A stretch of 64,000 nucleotides of DNA from Hymenolepis diminuta. Its lineage: Eukaryota > Platyhelminthes > Cestoda > Cyclophyllidea > Hymenolepididae. Position numbers and translations under genes: made by a program. The notes below the pieces were generated by a model. That model was not told where the DNA came from, ran no database searches, and saw only the letters and a list, made by a program, of their open reading frames with translations. The stretch is from assembly GCA_900708905.1 (NCBI GenBank), contig CAADRB010000041.1:220267-284266 (forward strand), in the 5' to 3' direction. Of this stretch, positions 38,901 to 53,900 are shown one piece after another. Each line of letters begins with the position of its first letter. The stretch's first letter is position 1.

Positions 38901-41900
38901 AGAATGAATCTCCTTATCTTGAATTTTGTTGCTTCCATGTGCTCTTTTCATTGCTTTCTAAAGGTACATGAATAAGTTATTTATAGAAGGAGAGATAGAA
39001 AATTAGATTTTATCGAATATTCATAAATTCCTTTTATCAAGCATTACTATTTCTCTGAGCTGGCTAATAATTTTAAGCTAAATATAAATGCTGCCTACCG
39101 ATTACCACTGCCATATTTTTCAATAAGCCTTCTGAATTTCAGATTGACAAATTTTGATAAGATATCGATTTGCGGACTTCCAAAGGAGGGTTTGTAGTAA
39201 TCCTGCCTGTATCTACGGTCAGCTGTTACTTATACCAATAAAAATAACAACTTCATAGCCATTTAGGAAGGCATTTTTTAGCTCCCATCTTGAGTAAAGG
39301 GATAGCACCATGGAGTCCCTCTGGTTAGAAGCTCGAATGCTGCCACCCCTTTACTTATCTAGACTTATGTAATGTGATTTGCCGTTCCGCTAATTGGGTG
39401 TTCTTTGACATTGCAAACGTCCACTTTAGCCATCGTGCCAATGATACGCACCTGTCATCATAATTTGCATATCGAGTTGCAAAATCTCCTACCTACCACA
39501 TTCAAACTTTACTCTTTTCTCCCTTTACTCATCCCTTTTCCATCAAGTATCTTATCAAATGGACTTATTTTTTTTAAATAGCTACTTTTAGGTCTAATAT
39601 TAAAGTAAGAAGGACTACTGCTTGACACCATCGTACGTTGATGAATGTTACATTTTAGTCTTACAAGAGCATTGAGACTTTAAAATTCGCCTTCGGTAAT
39701 TTCCTACTTGCATTAAAGATAGTTGTCGTATTTGCTATAATAATTCGCTAAAACTTTGTATGCGTTTTAGAAATTTAGGCAAAATATGTCAGTTAGAGCA
39801 ATGAATAGACTGTTCTCTATTCAATACATTGAGAATGGTAAAAATGAAAGAATATGGGACCCTATTATAATGGGATTTATCGCCATACATTACTACAGAT
39901 ATTTTTAAGAGCTCCCACAAGCGTATTTGCAAGCCAGTAAAAGGAATGTGGGATTGAAAACTGGAAGCAGGAAAACAAGCCTCTGTATGAGGGAGACAAA
40001 CGAGCTGTCATGATAAAGCAATTTAAGTACAAATCAGTAATCAATGGTGGAGTCCGTTTCGGGCACAATAGCGGGGATTTGTTGAAACTCTCAGACGGCA
40101 ATATCACCTGAACAGGCGTAAAATAGATAAAGCGAACTGTGATGAAGTAAAATTTCATGGCACCATAAAGGTTGGACTAATCACAATGGGAAATGTTTAT
40201 ATTTCTATTCTTGACAGGTACGCATTGACAGCTAAAATATACGAATCCGTTGTTTCTCGAATACGAGAATAGAATTCGTCAAGATTGCATATGTATTTTT
40301 ATTTCCAAACAAACAAACAAAATTTGAGTTAACTTTCCTTTATTTACTCCCTCTTTTCTGAAGTTTAATTCGGCATTGAGTAAACGGCAGATGATTTATT
40401 TTTAGCAATATATTTTCAAAATAAACTATTTCAATATGTCTTGTTGTTATAATTGACCTAACGCCTTTCTTTGATTTTGGCGTTACCTGCCAATTAATAA
40501 AATTAAAATGTATTTTAATTATAAATAATATAACTTCTTATAATCAATATTTATTCCTGCCAGATTTGGGATCCATGTTATCGGAGTACATCAATTATTG
40601 ATAAAAGCCTTCAAAATGGAAAAAAACGTTTGAAAAAGAATCTTTTTAAATAGAAAGCTATATTCAACATACCGGTTATGCTGCTTTTGGCTGTAATCTC
40701 ATGCTAATTTGAAATCTGTGACGTTTCCCTTGTTTTATTTTAATAGATTTGATATCTAGTCGATATTTTAGCTATCAATGTAAAGTGTGGCTTCAATTAA
40801 AAATATTATTGCGAAACAAATGCCTTGAGAATTTATTTAATACTTGGCAGCCTTTTTATTAGTCTTAGAAAAGGCGTAGTAAGTCTTTTAAAGAAAACAT
40901 AAGTTCATCAACCATGAAGCACTTACTCGTTACTTTTTCAGTACAAGAAAATGAAATCAAATGCGAAATAAAGCCATTTTTAAATAATTTAAACATACAT
41001 GATTATATTTAAATGAAAAACCATTAAACCGCATATATTATAAAAAAATTTTTTATAGAACTTCATTCCTAGTCACAGTTCCCAGACACAAGTTAATGAT
41101 GTGACACCACAAAAGTATCTAATTTAACGATAGTTTCCCGAATTCTGAGAAGAAGGCGCAGTGTCGCTATATCTGTTATTATTTTGGAACATATTCTTTC
41201 CATTTTACGAATTTTTTGATAATTAGTGGACGGTTGGGACAAAAGCCTCCAGACGCAATGTTCGTACTGTCGCAATCCAGTATTGCGCTCACATGACGAC
41301 AGCTTGGTTGGAAAAACATGATCAGAAGCAACAGTTGGAACACAGTGACGATGATATTGGCGTCATACCCATATTTTTGTCCTGTCTGCCAGCCAGACAG
41401 CGAATAAACGAACTAGTAGGGAAGCCAGCTGGTTTCATAGTTCTATTGGCTATATTTAGGCATGGCGTCAATGACAGGAGAAAGACTAGCTCGGCAGTTC
41501 CCCCTCTCATTTCACACAACATATGGTTATGCAGACGTGGTAAGGCAAACTTTAGGATTTGCTGGATGGGAAATGCGTTAAAAGGAGCCTCACCTATATT
41601 CCTGTATTAACTAAATAAACGTATCATATGACCCATTGTACTGTTAATTAGATCAATTTAACAAAAGATAAATGACATTAACAAGTTGTGCATACTTCCG
41701 GTTTATTTAACAAAGTAAGTCAATATCCTTTCACCATCAGATAATTGTGAACTATTTAAAAAGCATTTTATTGAATTATTTTCGATATTTAATAAAAAAA
41801 ACTTTGATACTGATGTATGAAAGTTTACATTAAATGTTCTAATGCTATGATTTTAATATAAATCGTACTATCAGGCAAATTCTCATGAAAAACGGAATCT

Positions 41901-44900
41901 TGTAAATATTGCATTAACATTTTTCGATATGGGCTATACTTTATAAGTTCTTTCTAAGTTAACCATAAAGAAAGGTAAACTAAAATAACAAAGATGAATA
42001 ATTAATAGTAATAATAATAACTTGTGAAGATCTCATCAGAGAGGAATTAAGGTAATAGTACTTACAAAACCAAATATTAATGACAAAGTAAACAGATTGC
42101 TTTGCCTGGTATGGCTAGACTAGATACCACCGACGTTCCATCGATCCTTCCACTCTTAAGGTTAATGACAAGAATTTTGAATTTCACTTGCCCCGTCCAG
42201 TTTAAATAAACACAATACATGAATTTTGCTGGAAATGAATTGAATGATGACAAGCACATGGACTGATTGGTATGCAAATGTCTGATATCCGATTGGTGAT
42301 GATAGCATAATTGGTACCCAACCTTTGACATTATCAACACTGATCTAGCACGCATAATGCTCATTGAATCAATTGGAAACAAAGGGAGCAATGCTTAGTC
42401 GAATGTGGATTGTTCCTAGGACAATAAAATAATCCTTCTATCTAATTTTTAGCTAGTTAATCAAATAACAAAATGACTGATTCGCCTAATACGTGTGTCT
42501 TTTTTAATTTTAGGTACCTACTATTGCGTGAATATGTTTCTGGTTACCCTTTCAACCTTTCTCTGTCTGATTGTTGTGAACTGTCATTTCCGCGGTGACA
42601 GCCATTCTGAATTACCGCAATGGGCCAAAATGGTAAGTTACTCATTATTTCCCTTACCTTATAATTACTTTGTACACTTGTATATTTTAAAAGCCACACA
42701 TTTCAAACGGTTCACAATTTAGACAGTATGATAATCAGACAATGCAGTAGACTTTTTTAGTAGCTTCTCAAAATAATGAACCAGAATTCGGTTGATCTGA
42801 AATACACCAGGAATTGGAATGCTCAGATTCATTTCTACTTTGTTTGCAAAGAGTATGAGTTCAAATCGCACTTTTTCAGAGTGAAGTATTATTAATGTTG
42901 ATATTCAGTCAAATCAGTGATCAAGACGCAACCAGGCGACTAATATGTTCAGTGCTTTGGTAATATTAGGCTGGCGCTTGCTTCTATTTAAGAGTAAGGA
43001 ACTAGGTAATCTCGAGACTCTGAATTAGAGAAATCATAGCGACAACAGCTAACCATGTAATAGACTACGTATTTACTCTGTTATTCTTTTATGAAATTTC
43101 CCAGTAAGGTTAAATTCTCCCACAATGCCTTCATTCCCCCATCGGATATCCCCATATATTATAACTCCAAAAGTTGAAGAAGAGATCAGAGGCATCTTAG
43201 GCACTTATTGAACATAACAAAACCGAATTAAAAGGCAAAAATCTGAATAAAAGGGAAATGCAGAAACCGAATTATCGTGCAAAATTTAGTAGATCTGAAA
43301 ATTTCGGCTTCCTCTGCCTTCTCGATGAGTCATCTGCGTAAACTTTATCAGTTAATACACATATTTATCGACAGGCTTGTGATCTTGATAGATTAACGCT
43401 GTAGAACGCTTTTAATGATAGCTTAGTAATCTCGGGAAATCAACGTATTGCTGAGATCAGTGATCTTACCTTTGGTTGACAGGTAAAATAAGCCTCATAG
43501 ACCTAAGTAGCTATAAGGAACTAAAGATAATAGTAGAAATATGTACTGCATTTCTCACTAATCTGATTATGATTTAGTCATTAAGAGCTTCGAGACATTT
43601 ATGAAACTTATATTTTAATTGGTATTCAAAATGATTGATGATCACTTCCGTTTCATGAGAAATATCTACAAGGTATTATTATGGATTCATGCACTTTGTC
43701 AAGATAGGAAAGAGGTATATATTTCTTGAAGAAATAAAGTGATATTTAACATTTTGGATTTTGCTTAAATGTAAATTTGTCATCTAAATTCAGTCAAAAT
43801 CAATATATAGTTTAGAGGAATTGGAAATACAATTTGAATCAAATTTTATTCAAATACGCTGTTCAATTATATCTTCGAATTCTTCGACCTGTCAAGTCAT
43901 GGCAATTGACTGCCATTCAAAATATTACTAAAAGCATTTTACTTTTAAAACAGAGAAACAATGAGGTAGAAAAGCGTACATATGAGGATCGGCAATATAT
44001 TTGCCAATTTGAATTATTTGTATAATTTGTTTAATTTTTTCCTTGATGATAAATCGACTTTTCCTACGAGAGAAATGTTCCATGTTCTAGTCTCACTTAC
44101 TTCAACCGTCACGTCTTGTTTCCATGTGACATGCCGGATATTATATGAAAATGGAAATAATTTGATTATTTTATTTGTTTCCTTCCAATTTTATGAAAGG
44201 CAACTTCCGGATATCAATGTAAAGAACAAATGAGTTCTACTTATCTTGAAGACAAACTTAGGTATAATCGTAGAAATGTCACTTTAAGTAAAACATTAAT
44301 CGAAATTTATCAAAGTTATATTAATGACTTACATGTAGTTTTCAGGTGTAATAAAATATAATTTTTAAGAATAATTAATTGCGCACTTCGTTTTTGATTA
44401 AGTGACACATATGCTGCAGTCTACCTTTAAATACGCAGCTTTAAATGTTATGAGAATCACTGAAAAGTGACACAAAACATATATATTCTCGATAAACATT
44501 CCCGTGAGTTTGTCCAGTTCAGTTAGCATTAATGTGAGATGACTTCTATCTACAACTTTATATTTTGAAAGAATCGTTATTCGGCAAACGGTGTGTTGTA
44601 AGCATATTCAAACAAAGTTGTGTGTTTTATTTGTATTTGTAAGCGAGTTTGTCACACTTAGGGATTTATTAATGGAATGAAGTCGCTGTGACCACTAAAG
44701 TGAATGGGTCATTACATTGATCTGATGCGACAGCATGAATTCGATATAACTATATATGGAAAGCTTGGGATAAAGGGCAATGTGTAATTAAGTCTTTAAT
44801 AAATAACTGACTTGAATTTGCTGCATTATTGTATTATACCCACGTCGCATTATAATATGCATTATTCATCCTCATATTTAAAACTTTGGTTGGAAATATT

Positions 44901-47900
44901 CAGTAATGAATTTACTGGTTAATTATTCTAGGGTTGCGTGAGTAGCCACAGTTATTATATAAAATCTCTTAATTTAATGCTGGATTATTCAAAAATGAAA
45001 AATAGGTCGCATAGAAATACAAAAATACAAAACTCCTCTGCAGGTTGATGCAAAACTTCACCTAAATAAAGTAACCGATCTATCAAATATGCGCTGATAC
45101 TTTAAATATAGCGCGTGCATTTGACTTTTTGGATTTAGGCTAAATAATACATACCCATCGACCTGTATGACCAACCGCATCGACCAATAAATGAATGTCT
45201 GAATAAGAGTTTCTCCATCCAAGAACCTTCGGGATGTCATAATAGCCTGGCACTAATTACCATATGTGGGAAAAATGCAGAACTGCTTGGTTCTCTTTCT
45301 TGACGATAAAGGGGCTGCAGAAACTCTAGATAAGCCATTATTCAGGGTAGAGAACAAGAGAAATGCGTTTAGAGATTTCTATTAACTTTGGTCTTTTGTA
45401 CGAGGACTAAGGATGGAGGATAGTTGAGATAGATAAATTAAAATAGATTTATTTTCAGCCCAATGATGATGAGATGATGAGATATTAGCAAAAATGTTAC
45501 TTCAATTCTATTTATTAAAAGGGGCGCCTCTTAATCGGTGCAGAAAACTTCAAACAGACTCTAAATTCTCAATCATTTAGAAATAAGGGGAAATTTTCAT
45601 AACAAATCCTATAGAGTTTCCTTCTCCGTATTAGTCACCATCAATTACAACTGGATAGTTCGCGTAAAAGAGAATTTCTGTGCTTGAATTATCGGTGGCA
45701 TCGAATAATTGTGAATGAAAGCAAACTGAGAAGGCCCTGGCGGATCGATTATCACAAACTCATCTTTTCCGTACCAAAAGCAATGTGATGCAAATAAAGG
45801 CAAAGTGTGTAGAAACTTCAACTTGTAAACGCAGCTGATTTCCGACTTTCACTTCTATTGCTTAAATACTCTTAAAATTGAACATACTCCTTTTTTATGT
45901 ACTCTTACTTCCGATGTGATTAGAAGTTTTCCTCTAATGAAAACTTTTTGTCGCGCCGGGGGAAATAGATAAACAACGGTAAACATGGAGGGGGCATCCA
46001 GTTCATCTCGAGGCATGCTGATGAATCAAGCTAAGAAAGATTCAAAGAAGGAGAAGGGGGGTATTTAAATGTAGACAGTCAGCTTGAAAATAATTGGGTT
46101 GAGTATCTAGATTGAGATATTTAAAAATTGCAGATTAAAACAATGTCTTCCCTCTCTGTCCCAAATGAGTGTTCAAAACTCCTCAATAGGCTATGAATTA
46201 GAGGTCGTTTAATGGTTTAATTTTGGTGACTATGATCTGTAAAATAATTCCTGATACTAGTTCACTACTTTATACTTATAGACAAAATTCTGTCATTAGA
46301 AAATATTTTCAATATCGCCAGACGTTTAGCTGGAATTAACCCGTAACGTATATGTCTGTCTAGCTGAATATCTAGTCCCTCTAAAATCAAGACTCAAAGA
46401 GATTGAATTTTAAAATATTAAGTTTCTTGCAAGAGCCTGGGTTGTCCATTTGTACAAAAATTCATGCCAATGATATGATTTAAACAAGGAATACGTACTT
46501 CTGAATACAAAAGTTTCCTGAACGGAGGAGAAAGGCAAACTGGCTAATTTCAGCCTTGATATTTCTACATGGCTACTTCTGCAGTTAGAGCTTTTAAAAA
46601 CTCCCTTCTCTGATATTTTTAGAGCATTAGTTTGGTGTCTACCTTTCAATGCTTGATTATTAGAGGATTGGGTTCTCATTTCACATTCCGGTTCAATGTC
46701 GTATAACTGAAGTGGAAAGAACACACACAAATTGACCAATTTTAGTAGACTAATTGGCAGCGTCACATGTATCTTTAGAGTTATAGAACCGTTGACTGGT
46801 ACTAGCAAAGGAGATTTGTCTTTTTTATGGCTCAAAGGTTTTGAAAGGTATTAACTTACATGATTTTGAAATAACAGACCCCACTAGATCCTTTCTCTTT
46901 CTTAAAAAACAAGTCTTGTTATATTATCTTTGTTCTTCGGATGAAAACACAACAAAAGATGCATACTTGTCTTAACTTTATCTCAAAGAACTTGTTTAGA
47001 GTGTAGCTACATACATATTTGCACGTCCACTCCGGACTTAAATGCATATTTTTCTTTTCAACGCATAGCTATTCCTTGTATACGGAGCCCGCATCTTTTT
47101 CATCAATTCCGGTACAGCTAAATCCACTTCAGCCTCCCCTTCCAATGCAGTAGCAATGAAGTCTAATAACACTGGCGGGGGTGGCGGGGGTAGCAGTGGT
47201 GGCTATTCGCGACGAGCAGCCGAAGTATCCCTAGCGGAAGCAGCGCACACAGACAAGTTGATGCGGTCCTCGGCTGCAGCCGATCGATCCGCTTATCGGT
47301 CAACCTGTCAGTCACCGCCTGGCACTCAAATGGGACGATACCATATACGAGATTCTTTCCGGGGTAGGCAATCAACATTTATGGACTAATCTAATAATTT
47401 TATCCATTGTTTATATTCTTGTATCCCGTATTAAATAGCTATCTGCTCTGTTCATGGAATCAACAGATACCTAAGTGAATACTAAAAATAGATAAAACGT
47501 ACTTTTACTTAAAATCCGCATAGTAATTCAAATTCCACAGTGATTCTGAGATCACTCATCTCCTAAGGGGCGGTCTTTCAAATGAACAAAATTCAATGAT
47601 ATTTCCCTTCTGCTTTTAGAGTATTTTTTGTAAATTTTTATAATATTACCCCCATTGATATTTGGTAGTTAAATGATTATGAGTTGAGATGCTACCATTA
47701 AAAAGACTTTTGTATAGCTTCCAAATACTGAGGACATCCTATTTGAAAGTAGAAAGAGTTAATAGAATTACATTATTTCATTCATTGATGTGTTACCACC
47801 TATTTCTTCCAAGAATCCAAATTTGCCTTTTATATAGACTAATTTTATCAAAATTTTCTGTTATTAGACTATTTATGAAACCCTATTCACACACAGTTTA

Positions 47901-50900
47901 GTTATTTGCAGTACTCATAAATCGAATTTTTAAATGTTCAACATTTGACCTTATAGGTAAATTTTGAGATATATTTTTACGCTTATCATATGAGGGACCG
48001 TAACATTTAAACGTTTGGCCCATTGAAATCTAATGACAAAATTTGAAGATGGGAAACTAACCAAAATTTCACTGCAAATGTAATGAAAATTGAATTTTTA
48101 ATTCCAATATTTTCTGATTTCCGAAATTTTACTTCCTAATTTTCGTCATTCCGGTTATATTTCAGAGAGTAAAAGGAACGAATGCCTTGTGTTAATAAAG
48201 AGACTAGTTGTTTCTTACTACACTCTTCAAATTGAACGTTTAAAATTTTGATTTTACATATTAATTAATTAACGATATCACTTGATAAATACTGAGCGCG
48301 GATAAGAAAACACTGCTGTTACACTAGTTTATTTATTAATAGGAATTCAAAGGTGATTGGACATTTTATAGTCATTTTAGCCAATATGTGATTGAATTAT
48401 ATAAAAATTATCACCCATTGCAAGTTAAAAACATTTTAAAGACTTCATTCTGGGAAGGCATGTGGACATGTGGAACAGTAAAACAGTCCAGTGTAAGTTA
48501 AAAAAGGGGTTCCAATGGAATTCTTCATTAAAGCCATGGCGTCAGAAAAAAAAATTTATCTTTCCATTTAATTTGCACTTTTTTGTCTAATTGGTAAGGT
48601 CCACACCTTTATATCATAATATGCCATCTTAATGAATTCATTTTCGCGCCGTTCAGGGCTTACTGACTAGCTATTTTAAAGGAGTTTTTTCTAATATCTA
48701 CGACATCGATAAGATGAAAATAGCCAAGGTGATTTTAAAATGCATAGCTTACCAGACTTCACTCATGGTGAAATCTAAAATAATATAAATAATGTGTTTT
48801 AACAAAATAAATTTTTCCTTTTACTTTTCATTCTTAACCATTTTGAAAATATCAGGTTGTAACAGAAGTTTCTTCCAGTTTTTGAGCTATGTGTTTAGGG
48901 CACGATAACTTCAATTTATCTTGTTAATGCTATGTGCTTATCTATGGTAATTAATAAAATATTATTTCTTCTTTCAGATTTTGTGATAATTATCGTTATT
49001 AATAACTATTTCTAGCCCTCATGTACTCTCCAAATAAAGACCATATCAAGCATATCTTACTGCTTGAATTTCATCAAGGAAATACGGAGGGCAAGCTCAG
49101 CAGCAAACACACTCAAGGACACTTATGCAAACGATGTCATGAACGAAATGACCTGCAGATGGTGGTTTTCACCTTCACGTTTCAAAAAGGACGACCCCAA
49201 CCTGAAAGACGAGAGACGAACCGAGAGCAGGATGCTCAAATAAACTCCATTCTGAGCAATTGCAAGTTGCCATTAATGAAAATCCAACCTGCACTACTTG
49301 AGAACTGAGCAAAACCTTTCACATAAGTCGCCATATGACCATATACATGGCTTGGCACGAAGAGACTTGGCCGGCAAATGACCCTCCCCTCACACACAAT
49401 TTGTCAGAAATCAGCAGGCAACAGCGTGTGACCTGTTGTTTGTCACTGCGCTCTCGTGAACTGAACATCAGGCACCTATTTTAGACCGAATCATAACTGA
49501 CAGCGACGAGAAGTGGTGGATCCTTNNNNNNNNNNNNNNNNNNNNNNNNNNNNNNNNNNNNNNNNNNNNNNNNNNAGACCGAATCATAACTGACAGCGAC
49601 GAGAAGTGGTGGATCCTTTACAACAATGTCAAGCGCAAAACACAATGGTTCAAAGCCAATTCCACAACCGAGACAATTTGTGGCTGCTCCCGAAACAAAT
49701 TCTTTCATGTGTATGGCGGGGTTGGATGGTGAGTGGGGATTGTTTATTATGGACTAATGGGTAACAATCAAACAATAACATCTGAAACTGCTGAAGTCAG
49801 CAGCTAACCCATTTAAAAGTAATTAACGGCCTTTGATCAGAACGGCCTTCTTTGATGAATCGAAAAGGAGTGATTCTGCACCATGACAATGCCAGACGCC
49901 ACACTTCAAGAGCAACCAGAAATCTCCCTGAAGAATTCGGCTGGGAAGTCATGCATCACCCACCATATTCTGCCCATCTTGCACTAACCCATTTTCATCT
50001 TTTCAGGAGCTCACAGAATCATTAAATGGGACAAAGGCTTACTTCAAGAGGAGAGGTCGAAATGAAGAAGCTAGTTTCTTATTTCAGTCCAAACTGGCTA
50101 AATTCTATGAAGAAGGAATGAGAAAGCTTATGGCAAGATAGGAAGATGTAATTAATAAAAATGGTGACTATGTTGAGCACAAAATAAATGTGTATTTGAC
50201 GAAATTTTCGCTTTAATCCAAATTTAAGAAACGGACAGAACTTCTGTTACAAGCTGATACTATTTTATTTTGTGTTCCTTTACATATTTTGAGCACTTTC
50301 TGCCAATTTTGCCTTAAGTGAAGGCTAAAGTGTAAAAATTCTACACTTCTGACTTAGAAATTTTTTTCTCCCCTCGCACCTCGGAGGTTTGATTTCCTCC
50401 AAGAGATAAAAATTTTTCAGTGGTCGTGTGAGAGCGCCTTTTGCTCCTCCCCTCATTATTGCTCATTCATTTTGTCCGACCTGATCCCTTCCCTCCTCGT
50501 CTTTTTTTCCACAACTCAGGACGATCAATTACGAGGTTTGGGAGTTTGCGTGACCAAGTGATTTAATCAACGTCTTTTGTATAAATCAAACTCATCTCTG
50601 TTTCTCTGCCTCTTCGACAACTAACTTTCCACCAAGCTAAATATTATGAGGGAGAACTTGCTTGCTCGCATTTCGTAGCTTAGTAGACAAAAGGTGTATT
50701 TATATCATTCTAAACCTGATACCGGTTGTAAATTAAATATTTAAGACTCATAATTGACTAGCAGATAATTGTTTTCATCTCTTACTCCTTGTTTATCGCT
50801 CCTGGTTCTTATAATAAATCTAAATCATGTTTAGCACATTCACTTGCATAACGCAGATAACTGGATTTTTAATTGTGCAGTAACCTGTGGAGTAATTAAG

Positions 50901-53900
50901 CCTGGAAATTGGTAGTTGTGATACTAAACAAAATGGGATTGTCGTTTTTACCCTAGAAGCGATTGAAACATTACCCTAAATAAAGGTTTTCTGACATTTA
51001 AATTTTTCAGATCACACAAGCTACCGGCAGATTTTGAAATTCTTATTAATTTAAAAGTGCATATTCACATCGAAGTACGCCATTAACTGTCACACAAAAC
51101 TCAAGTTATATTATGAAGTCCGGAGCGAACGATTGGCTGTGGTGGTTAATGAGCTTACATAGTCAGAGGCTACGAGTTCGACACTCACTGATGTTCATTC
51201 ACTGAGCGGGGTGGCCGAAGACAACTATTAAGTCGCATAGATGAAGAGGGCAGCAGAATGCAATTTTCTCAACATAGATACTCTCTGATGCTATGTCTAT
51301 GTTGGGGTATTAGAAAACGCCTTCTCATATGGAAGCACACAAAAATTAGAAGAGTAGTTGCATGGACAATTACTTCCTTACACGCTTGTCGTGTCGATCT
51401 AAAGATTTATAAATCACGAGAACCCACGAATTTTCGAGTAATAGTCAGTACTGCTACTATTTATTCTACTTCTAAAACTACTAATTCTAAAGTAGAGGCT
51501 TCTCAATGAAGTAAGGAGACAATGTCTCCATGAATATAATCTTCAGAAACAAATCAAAGCTGGAAAAGAATGTCGAGTTGCATAAGTGGTAACCACTTGA
51601 AATCTATGCATTCTTTTGTCCAATTCCTATGTTTCATGCGATATTTAAAAATGGGCTTATTATTTTATATAAGAGTAATGAAAAAGTGGGAAGCTGTGTC
51701 GTTGGTGGCACAATGGTCAACACGCACATCTGCCAAGTCGGAGATTTCGAGATAAGTTCACATCTTTGTACTTCCTGTGGTGTGTGATGACCAACCGCTC
51801 CGATTAATTCTGGAAAACAAACAGGGTGGTAGAATGTAGGTTTCTTATAAGTGCGGCTTCAGGATATTCTGTCTCTCCTCAGGTCAGGTTCTGTGAACAC
51901 TTATTGTAATGGACTTGGAAATTTTTTTCCTCAAATGGACTTGACGGTTTAAAAGGAGAACTTAATTTGTGTTTTCTTATTCATATTTTATTAGAATTGA
52001 TTAATAATTAAAGCACTACATATCTGATTACCTAAAGTTAATTCTCAATCAACCTGTAAAAATTGATCAACTTCTCTCCCTCTCTCCTAGAAGAAGAACA
52101 GTATGTAACAGCCACTACAAGAGAATGCTTCGAAGAAGATGAATTTCTAAGACCATTCATCCTTTTTTTATTTGAATTCTTCATGCCCTTCACCAAATGT
52201 ATACTCAATTGCGTATAAAAGAGGGAGAGATTGGGAGAGAGGCAGAGAAGTGAAAACATGCAGTCAAAGCTTGCTTGGTCCCTTAATGCATAGTAATTAG
52301 TCGCCACAAAAGCATAAAACATGCTGGCTTCCTTTTTTGGATTTTATAGTAGTTGTGTCACTTCTTAGCATCTCAGCTAGCTACGCAGTTACAATTTGCC
52401 GCAAAGAACGAAGAATAGATCATATCTCCTCGCTCCTTCTTCTTTATTGGTAAAAATAATTTTTCCCCCTTTTTATTTATAATTTGCGACTGGAAACAAA
52501 AAAACTGAACTTTTCTTGTCATTTAAATATAAAAACTCTACGCCTGGGAAGTGGGATCATATCAGTGGTTGCGTTCAGCTATTAATTCAAAGTGATTACA
52601 CAATTATACTTATACTTAGTCATCCGCTCTAAGTTCTTTAACTACCAAGATCTCCTTTGTATTTCTTGCAGCCATAGTTTCGCACAACATTTTTTTGGCA
52701 GTCGATCACTCTTTATATCAAGCTGAACATGTGCTTCCGCCATGACGCACCACCATCTTAACACTCGCGCAGTTGATTACCAATCTTCATAGTTGTTGAT
52801 AACTAGGCGCTTCTTATATATTTAAGCGAATGGATATTTTAATTCGGAGTTTCCTTAATCACCGTGGGGTTTTATTGAATTTAAGTTCTGCTAAAGTTAC
52901 AATAGGCACGTCTGAACAAGTTTTATGAAAATTTAATAAATACTAACCTTCAACTTCGTAACTACCCATCTCGCTCCATAGTTCGACTAAACATTACCCT
53001 GTAATTTTTTGAAAGGGAGCAATTACCGATATTAGCTATCAAATGTGGCAGAATAAATTTAACATTTATGGGTTTAAAATATACAAGTAAATTATTAGCC
53101 ACCCGTACAACAGTTCATTTATCAGATTTTGCGTGGATCTACAAAGTTACAGCTCTCACATAACTCGCTCTTAGAACGTCTTAATTTTCAGAACCGATCT
53201 TTGAATGTAACATGCATCAACGGTAATATTTTAAGTTAGGTATCCGACCGCCCATTTACTCTTAATGCTGGATCAGTTTTTCAAATAATCTCAAGAATCC
53301 ACTAATGTGAGACTAATGACTTTTTGCAAAAGCGCTTTCCTTTTCCCATATATTTGAATGACTTTCTTTATGTATTTCATTTGGCTTATTTGATGTAAAA
53401 ATTAAGAGGAAAATGCATTTAAAATATCATGTTATCTGATAATATTTAGCAGTATTATGACGATGCTCTAGTAAACTACACATTTTTCCTCTATTTCCAA
53501 CTCTTTAATTATCATATTTTTAATAAAAAGCATTTGTTCGGAATTTAGGAATTCGTGCATACATTGTCAAGAAATAACAGTCTGTTGTAGTTAGTACATA
53601 GATTTCTTTTACAAAGTTATGTTTTTTTCTCATTTAAGCACCGAAAGTATAGAGATTCGTTATATTAGTTGCTAAATTTAAAAGTTAAGTACTTAATTAC
53701 TCCTTGTGAAAGCTGAAGGACATCTGGTTGATCACACTGGCGTAATTATAAACAGTAATTCTGGGCAAACAACAAACGAGGAATTCCCACAACCCTTCAG
53801 CTGTCAAAATAAGCATGATTTATTTATTTGGTTTTTGTAATCTTTAAGGGATTATTTAGTGGCAGAAGAAGTATACCTTTTAATTCACTTCACAAACTTC

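Larger units (their letters stand above)
35308..42513 (+). other. GC-AG intron between the M2 and M3 exons
   Basis: Starts gcacgt (GC donor) and ends tttttaattttag, 7.2 kb. Contains an antisense SINE and a slightly more complex, unrecognised segment at 41090-41610. The open frames at 38053-38313 and 38660-38971 have no recognisable content. Confidence 0.8.
48852..50257 (+). mobile_element. Mariner transposon, degenerate, interrupted by assembly gap (copy 1)
   Basis: Terminal inverted repeats tcaggttgtaacagaagt… and (inverted) tcagcttgtaacagaagt… abut TA at 48850-48851 and 50258-50259. The start TCAGGT-like, the length of about 1.4 kb and the coding content identify it as a mariner. Its 5' part is identical by eye to the copy at 58409 up to the gap, while the part after the gap differs at about one base in ten. 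Confidence 0.9.

Noticed and set aside
46410..46835. 141-codon antisense frame in a receptor intron
   Set aside because: Nothing recognisable in the translation and no splice or promoter context; could be chance or an old repeat.
49481..49708. Antisense frame running through the assembly gap
   Set aside because: It exists only because N were translated and because the flanking 43 bases are duplicated.
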